From Rusavskia elegans (taxonomy: Eukaryota > Ascomycota > Lecanoromycetes > Teloschistales > Teloschistaceae): a DNA stretch of 64,000 nt. The notes beneath the pieces were generated by a model. That model had not been told where the DNA came from, searched no databases, and worked only from the letters and a program-made list of their open reading frames with translations. The position numbers were made by a program, and so were the translations under genes. How positions within the stretch are numbered: position 1 is the stretch's first letter; each line of letters starts with the position of its first letter. Shown here one piece after another: positions 61,020-64,000 of this stretch. The stretch is from assembly GCA_011316305.1 (NCBI GenBank), contig SAUG01000029.1:434001-498000 (forward strand). The letters are read 5' to 3'.

Positions 61020-64000
61020 TTAGACTTCTTCATCCTCATCCTCCCCCAGAAGCTCGTCCTCATCCACCACCGCATAATCCCCTCTGCCTCGCGCGAAGCT
61101 CCCTCTTGTCGTATACCTTCTTCCTCCACCGAACATGCCACTACCCCATCTCCACAAGCTGCCCAACAGCAAAGGCACTGCAGCCAGGACCGCAACGATA
61201 CCCGCCACCGCCGCAACCGGGTACTTGATCCAAGGCCTATCCGCATCAAACGGGCTTCCGGCGTCGCCCAGCCGGATGCTACCAAACTTGCCATGCCAAT
61301 TCTGCCATACCCAGTAGCCTACACCACTCGCGATGCACATGGGAAGGACTACCCCAAGAATAAAGATCCAGAAACCGCCGAGACCCCGATGAGCCTCTTC
61401 GAAATCTTTCTCGTGCCCTCGGCAAGGCACTTCCTTGGATTCGTACCTCTCGAGCTCGTTGCCGCCTTCGCACGTGCTAAGAGGAATGCGCCGGTAGCCG
61501 GTGGGAAGGAAGTACGACATCTTGTCTGGATCTTCTTTGCACACTTGACTGTGGTCGGGCGGTACCTGCCCGCCTACAAGACCACATGAACCGTCTTTGG
61601 CGGGCTCGTAATTGTAGTCACTGCTGGCAGTCAGCGAGTCTGTCTGAAGCGTCGGTCACGAAGTAGAAAGAGACATACCACTCGAAGTCTGACCTCGTGC
61701 ACTCGCAGTTGCTCGCGATCTTGTGTAGGTGTTGTATACTTCGGCCATTGAAGCAGTTACTCTGCGGTTTCTTCCGGTGGTACTGTGCAATATGTCCAAA
61801 AAGGCAATTGTTGGGTTGCGATGGGTGTTTTGGTTCCCAAAGATAATAGTCGGAATCATCACCCTCGGGATCATTCTCGTCTAGATTGCATTGCTTGGAT
61901 CTCTCTTTCAGCTGTGAGAAGTCAAGATTGAAAGTAACGATCTCGCTGTCACTGTCCTCTTCCCGACCCCACAACAAGAAATTCAGTGAATTGTCCGAAG
62001 GTACAGTCGAGAGGATGGCGACATTGACCTTTTTACCAGAGAACTTATATGAGATCCACTCCCTTCCCTCATCGAGCGAGTAGAGCACTTCGTCGGTAGC
62101 CACTGTATCCCGAACGATGACGATGATCGACCCTTGATCGCCGTATTCCCACATGTAGTTGCCTTTCTTGACTGCTTGCCATTCGACACCCCCGTCTCTA
62201 GTGATGAATGTATCACTCGTCTTCTCTGACTTGGCGGTCAAGTATTCTCCAACGTTACCAACAGCCATCATGAGACCCACAGCGGAAGGCGATGAGAATA
62301 CATCACGAGGGTCTCGTCGTTCAGTATAGCCATGGAGATGCAGTGAGCAATCGGCAATATTGTCCGTCTTGCATTCGTAAGACTTGCCTTGTGGGTCATT
62401 CTGTGGCGCTTTGATCAAGGACCACTCCGCTCCATCATTGTGGGTGATCATTGTCTTGAGCTTCTTACCCGATCCTCTCTCAGCTTCCTCGGTATTTGCA
62501 ACAACATTCACAAGGGCAACTCCTTCAAGGCCGAGCATTTTCTCGAAGTCAACATAGCCGGGAGTGTTCCTGTTGACTTTGTCGAGACTTAAGACATACG
62601 AAGTACCGTTGCTGTTGCTCTTGATAATGGAGCCGTATTCTGCATCCTTTTGGTTCCCCACAGTTACGTGCATAAACACAGCATGTGTGTGACTGTCGAG
62701 GACCGTGTATGCCTTCTGTATTGGCACTTTGAAGTTTGATGGGAAAAGGGCGTCTGCAAAAGTTTGTCCATCAACGCTAGCATCGACTTTGAGAGAATCT
62801 CCATCGCTTTCATCTTTTGTCGCCACAATGATGAATTCAGACATTGTGGCAAAATCAACAATGCTTTTGAATGGCGTTGTGTAATCGGCAAACCAATTAT
62901 CGCTGGCTTGCAGCTCCAAGGGGCCTCCGAGCTTTTCGTCTTTAAATTGTTCACAATAAACCAGCTTCTTCCTTTCGCCACGGCCTTCTTCTTTGATGAA
63001 TTCACATTTGCGGACGACGTGCCGCAAGTCTTGCCAGTGAGACCCACGATCAGTACTATACCATGCGTCGTTGCGACAGTTGCCGCCCTTGTCGCAATCG
63101 ACCGCTCCAGTCCAGATGAGCCAGTCTTTGTAGTCAGCATGAAATGCAAGGGCTTGAAGGTCTCTGGTAGGCTCTGACTCAGCCTTGAAACTTGCAAAGG
63201 TATCTCCTCTGTTGATTGTGTAATGCACTTCTTTTGAGGGAGTGATGAAGTAGCAAACATCGTTGAAATGAGGGTGAGGATATATATCCTTAATCTGCTT
63301 TCCTTTCAAAATTTCATCCCAGGTCTTTCCGTGGTCTCTAGTCATGTAGACTTTGGATTTATCTGTTCGCATCACGACCGTTTCATCTTTATTCGCTTTA
63401 TCGGAGCCCGAGCTTGATTCCGTCCTTTCGAGGTAGAAATAGCCCCTGAAACTCTGGCCTGGGAACGCTGTCCTCTCGCTACTGATCTGTCCACTGACAA
63501 TAGGCTTGAGCGTGTCCTCGCAATCACGTTCGATTTCTTCGTCCAAATTTTCTCCGCCTTCACATCCGTTGCCGGGTATCTTCCTGAAACCAGAGCTCGC
63601 TTTATATTTTTTTGCATTGCCTTTGCAGAGACCCTTTGGATCCGGCAACGGACCGTTACGGACGCACTCTTTCCTGTCTTCACTTCGGACGAAGTTGTAG
63701 TCACATTCGAAGTCTTCTTTCGTACACTTGCACTTCTCAAAGTCTGGCTCTATTTCTTCAAACTTCTTCTCCCGTATGAAACAGTCCGCTTCGGGCTTCC
63801 GTCTCCTGTAAGATTGCTTGCGACCCATGACGCAGATCGCCTTGCCGTCCTTATCAACTCGAGCTGTCCATTCTTGGAAGTCCTTTTCTGTGCATTTGTC
63901 CTCGTGCATGTCCTCGAAGTCAATGGAGAACACCCAATGCTCAGCCCGTGATCCTCCACCTTTGACTCCCCAAAGGAAGAACTTCATCGATGTCGAGTCA
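61020..64000 (-). CDS. VPS10: Vacuolar protein sorting receptor Vps10 (3' part)
   Basis: Minus strand, open to the right edge, so the 5' part is missing; visible exons are 64,000-61,679 and 61,620-61,020, about 973 residues. Vps10/sortilin receptors carry vacuolar hydrolases from the late Golgi to endosomes. Seen: the end of the first beta-propeller with its cysteine module (CTEKDFQEW, CKCTKEDFECDYNF, GNGCEGG). A complete second Vps10 domain has Asp-box-like repeats (VYMTRDHGKTWDEI, YSTDRGSHWQD, TFITRDGGVEW). A second cysteine module (CECTRSDFEC, STCEGG) follows. A transmembrane helix (FWIFILGVVLPMCIASGVGY) and, about 30 residues on, a second hydrophobic segment come next. The tail carries YAVV and DEDELL, fitting tyrosine and acidic-dileucine sorting signals. 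The internal ATG at 63,987 is not the start: the frame stays open to the edge. Confidence 0.95.

Noticed and set aside
60939..61589. Plus-strand 216-codon frame
   Set aside because: Antisense shadow of the Vps10 C-terminal exon, which has clear domain evidence.
61618..63987. ATG at 63,987 as the start of VPS10
   Set aside because: The frame is open upstream to the window edge, and the protein begins in the middle of a Vps10 domain, so the gene is truncated by the window.

Overview
The window reads as nuclear DNA of a filamentous ascomycete (Pezizomycotina). Genes are small and split by short GT-AG introns of about 50-130 nt, and two long blocks show saturated repeat-induced point mutation (RIP): TA is everywhere, CA and TG are scarce, CG is kept, and ATG is so rare that almost no reading frame survives. 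I cannot name the genus.

Layout. (1) 1 to ~30,715: an AT-rich RIP graveyard. It holds two copies of a hAT-like MITE, an unrecognised 2.2-kb fossil reading frame, a 3.35-kb LTR element with only a gag zinc knuckle, a complete Ty3/Gypsy chromovirus fossil (LTRs, zinc knuckle, protease, reverse transcriptase, RNase H, integrase, chromodomain), and ~11 kb of further unidentified fossil repeats. (2) 30,760-38,864: an island of normal base composition that starts with an intron-containing tRNA-Leu(AAG). Its protein genes are all damaged: an AlkB-like dioxygenase with three one-base deletions, a glycoside-hydrolase-like gene with one frameshift, a wrecked NTPase/nuclease-type gene and a wrecked secreted cysteine-rich protein gene. 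(3) 38,865-45,456: a Fot1/pogo DNA transposon with ~72-bp inverted repeats and TA target duplications. Its transposase is split by a second copy of the gag-only LTR element, which has a perfect 5-bp target duplication. (4) 45,457-64,000: a housekeeping region with intact genes: a flavin monooxygenase (-), the proteasome ATPase RPT1 (-), the chaperonin subunit CCT4 (+), succinate dehydrogenase flavoprotein SDH1 (+), a mitochondrial ornithine carrier (-), the ribosome-biogenesis factor CGR1 (+), a coiled-coil membrane protein (-), and the 3' part of the VPS10 sorting receptor (-), which runs off the right edge.

How it fits together. The intact genes are unrelated core functions: proteostasis (RPT1 and CCT4 share a 385-bp divergent promoter), respiration, arginine metabolism, ribosome assembly and vacuolar sorting. 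The damaged genes are confined to the segment between the two RIP blocks. That suggests an accessory, decaying island, or local assembly error beside repeats. No CRISPR, operon-like or prokaryotic features were seen.

The most unusual items are the transposon ends that stayed nearly unmutated while the interior was saturated by RIP, the twin gag-only LTR elements, the clustered small indels in the island genes, and the large fossil frame at 5.2-7.4 kb that I could not assign.
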